This document shows positions 5,989-6,161 of a DNA stretch of 6,161 bases, one piece after another. The notes under the pieces are model-generated. The model saw only the letters and a list, made by a program, of their open reading frames with translations. It was not told where the DNA came from and made no database searches. The DNA comes from Methanobacteriaceae archaeon (GTDB taxonomy: Archaea > Methanobacteriota > Methanobacteria > Methanobacteriales > Methanobacteriaceae): assembly GCA_030681145.1 (NCBI GenBank), contig JAUXXK010000450.1, positions 1-6,161 of the forward strand. The letters are read 5' to 3'. Position 1 is the first letter of the stretch. The number at the start of each line of letters is the position of its first letter. The translations under genes and the position numbers were made by a program.

Positions 5989-6161
5989 TTAATGGCCCCT
6001 AATTTCCCCATTTATGGCAGAAAATGCAGCAACCGCAGCATTAGAAAGATATACTTCAGAATCAGGATCCCCCATGCGACCCTTGAAATTACGATTAGTG
6101 GTTGCAAGGCTAACTTCACCTTTACCAATAACCCCCATATGGCCGCCCAAACAAGGTCCAC
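5989..6161 (-). CDS. leuC: 3-isopropylmalate dehydratase / homoaconitase large subunit, C-terminal fragment
   Basis: Only the last 56 codons and the TAA stop are in the window; the gene continues beyond 6161. The fragment begins GPCLGGHMGV and continues through SLATTNRNFKGRMGDP, then EVYLSNAAVAA, and ends at INGEIRGH. This is the hallmark C-terminal region of the aconitase-type large subunit (LeuC/HacA). The Cys at fragment residue 3 is one [4Fe-4S] ligand of the usual CxxC pair; the split codon at the window edge ends in GT, as a Cys TGT would. The enzyme partners with a small subunit (LeuD/HacB) to isomerise 2-isopropylmalate in leucine synthesis, or homocitrate-type substrates in coenzyme B synthesis. 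Methanogens carry two such paralogues and this piece is too short to decide, so the symbol is provisional. Confidence 0.88.
   Translation of the reverse strand, partial: GPCLGGHMGVIGKGEVSLATTNRNFKGRMGDPDSEVYLSNAAVAAFSAINGEIRGH

Overview
The window looks like chromosomal DNA of a methanogenic archaeon of the order Methanobacteriales, probably a mesophilic, AT-rich Methanobacterium-like species. The grounds are a short archaeal-type S-adenosyl/S-inosyl-homocysteine hydrolase, an archaeal FEN1 with a PCNA-binding tail, a DUF2119 protein (a family I know from methanogens), a UPF1/IGHMBP2-type helicase, Shine-Dalgarno motifs of the GGTGAT/GGAGG type and very AT-rich spacers. No mobile element, CRISPR array, tRNA or rRNA is visible.

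Layout. Bases 1-218 are an AT-rich spacer with a possible promoter. Plus strand: ahcY (219-1472), a hairpin/oligo-T terminator, a DUF2119 protein (1559-2203), a repeat-containing spacer, then an SF1 helicase (2335-4350, probably starting upstream near 2293). The helicase converges, with only 10 bases between stop codons, on a minus-strand cluster. In transcription order that cluster is the 3' end of a LeuC/HacA-type dehydratase large subunit (6161-5989), a chorismate pyruvate-lyase-like protein (5914-5381) and fen (5356-4361).

Two points stand out. First, ahcY carries an in-frame amber codon (1140-1142) in the middle of an otherwise intact gene; conserved protein sequence continues in the same frame for 109 more codons, including active-site residues. 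Second, the helicase has a strong ribosome binding site at 2281-2287 followed at ideal spacing by AUA codons, while the first ATG (2335) lies inside a conserved N-terminal motif. Each can be explained by unusual decoding (amber suppression; AUA initiation) or by a single-base mutation or sequencing error. The second explanation is the more economical for the pair, but both can be tested.

Functionally the genes are housekeeping: recycling of S-adenosyl-homocysteine after methylation, nucleic-acid unwinding, flap removal in DNA replication and repair, and 2-oxoacid/leucine or coenzyme B metabolism. The helicase and FEN1 face each other, which may be a replication/repair neighbourhood, but this is inference. 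DUF2119 has no established role; its sequence carries a metallo-carboxypeptidase-like set of residues.
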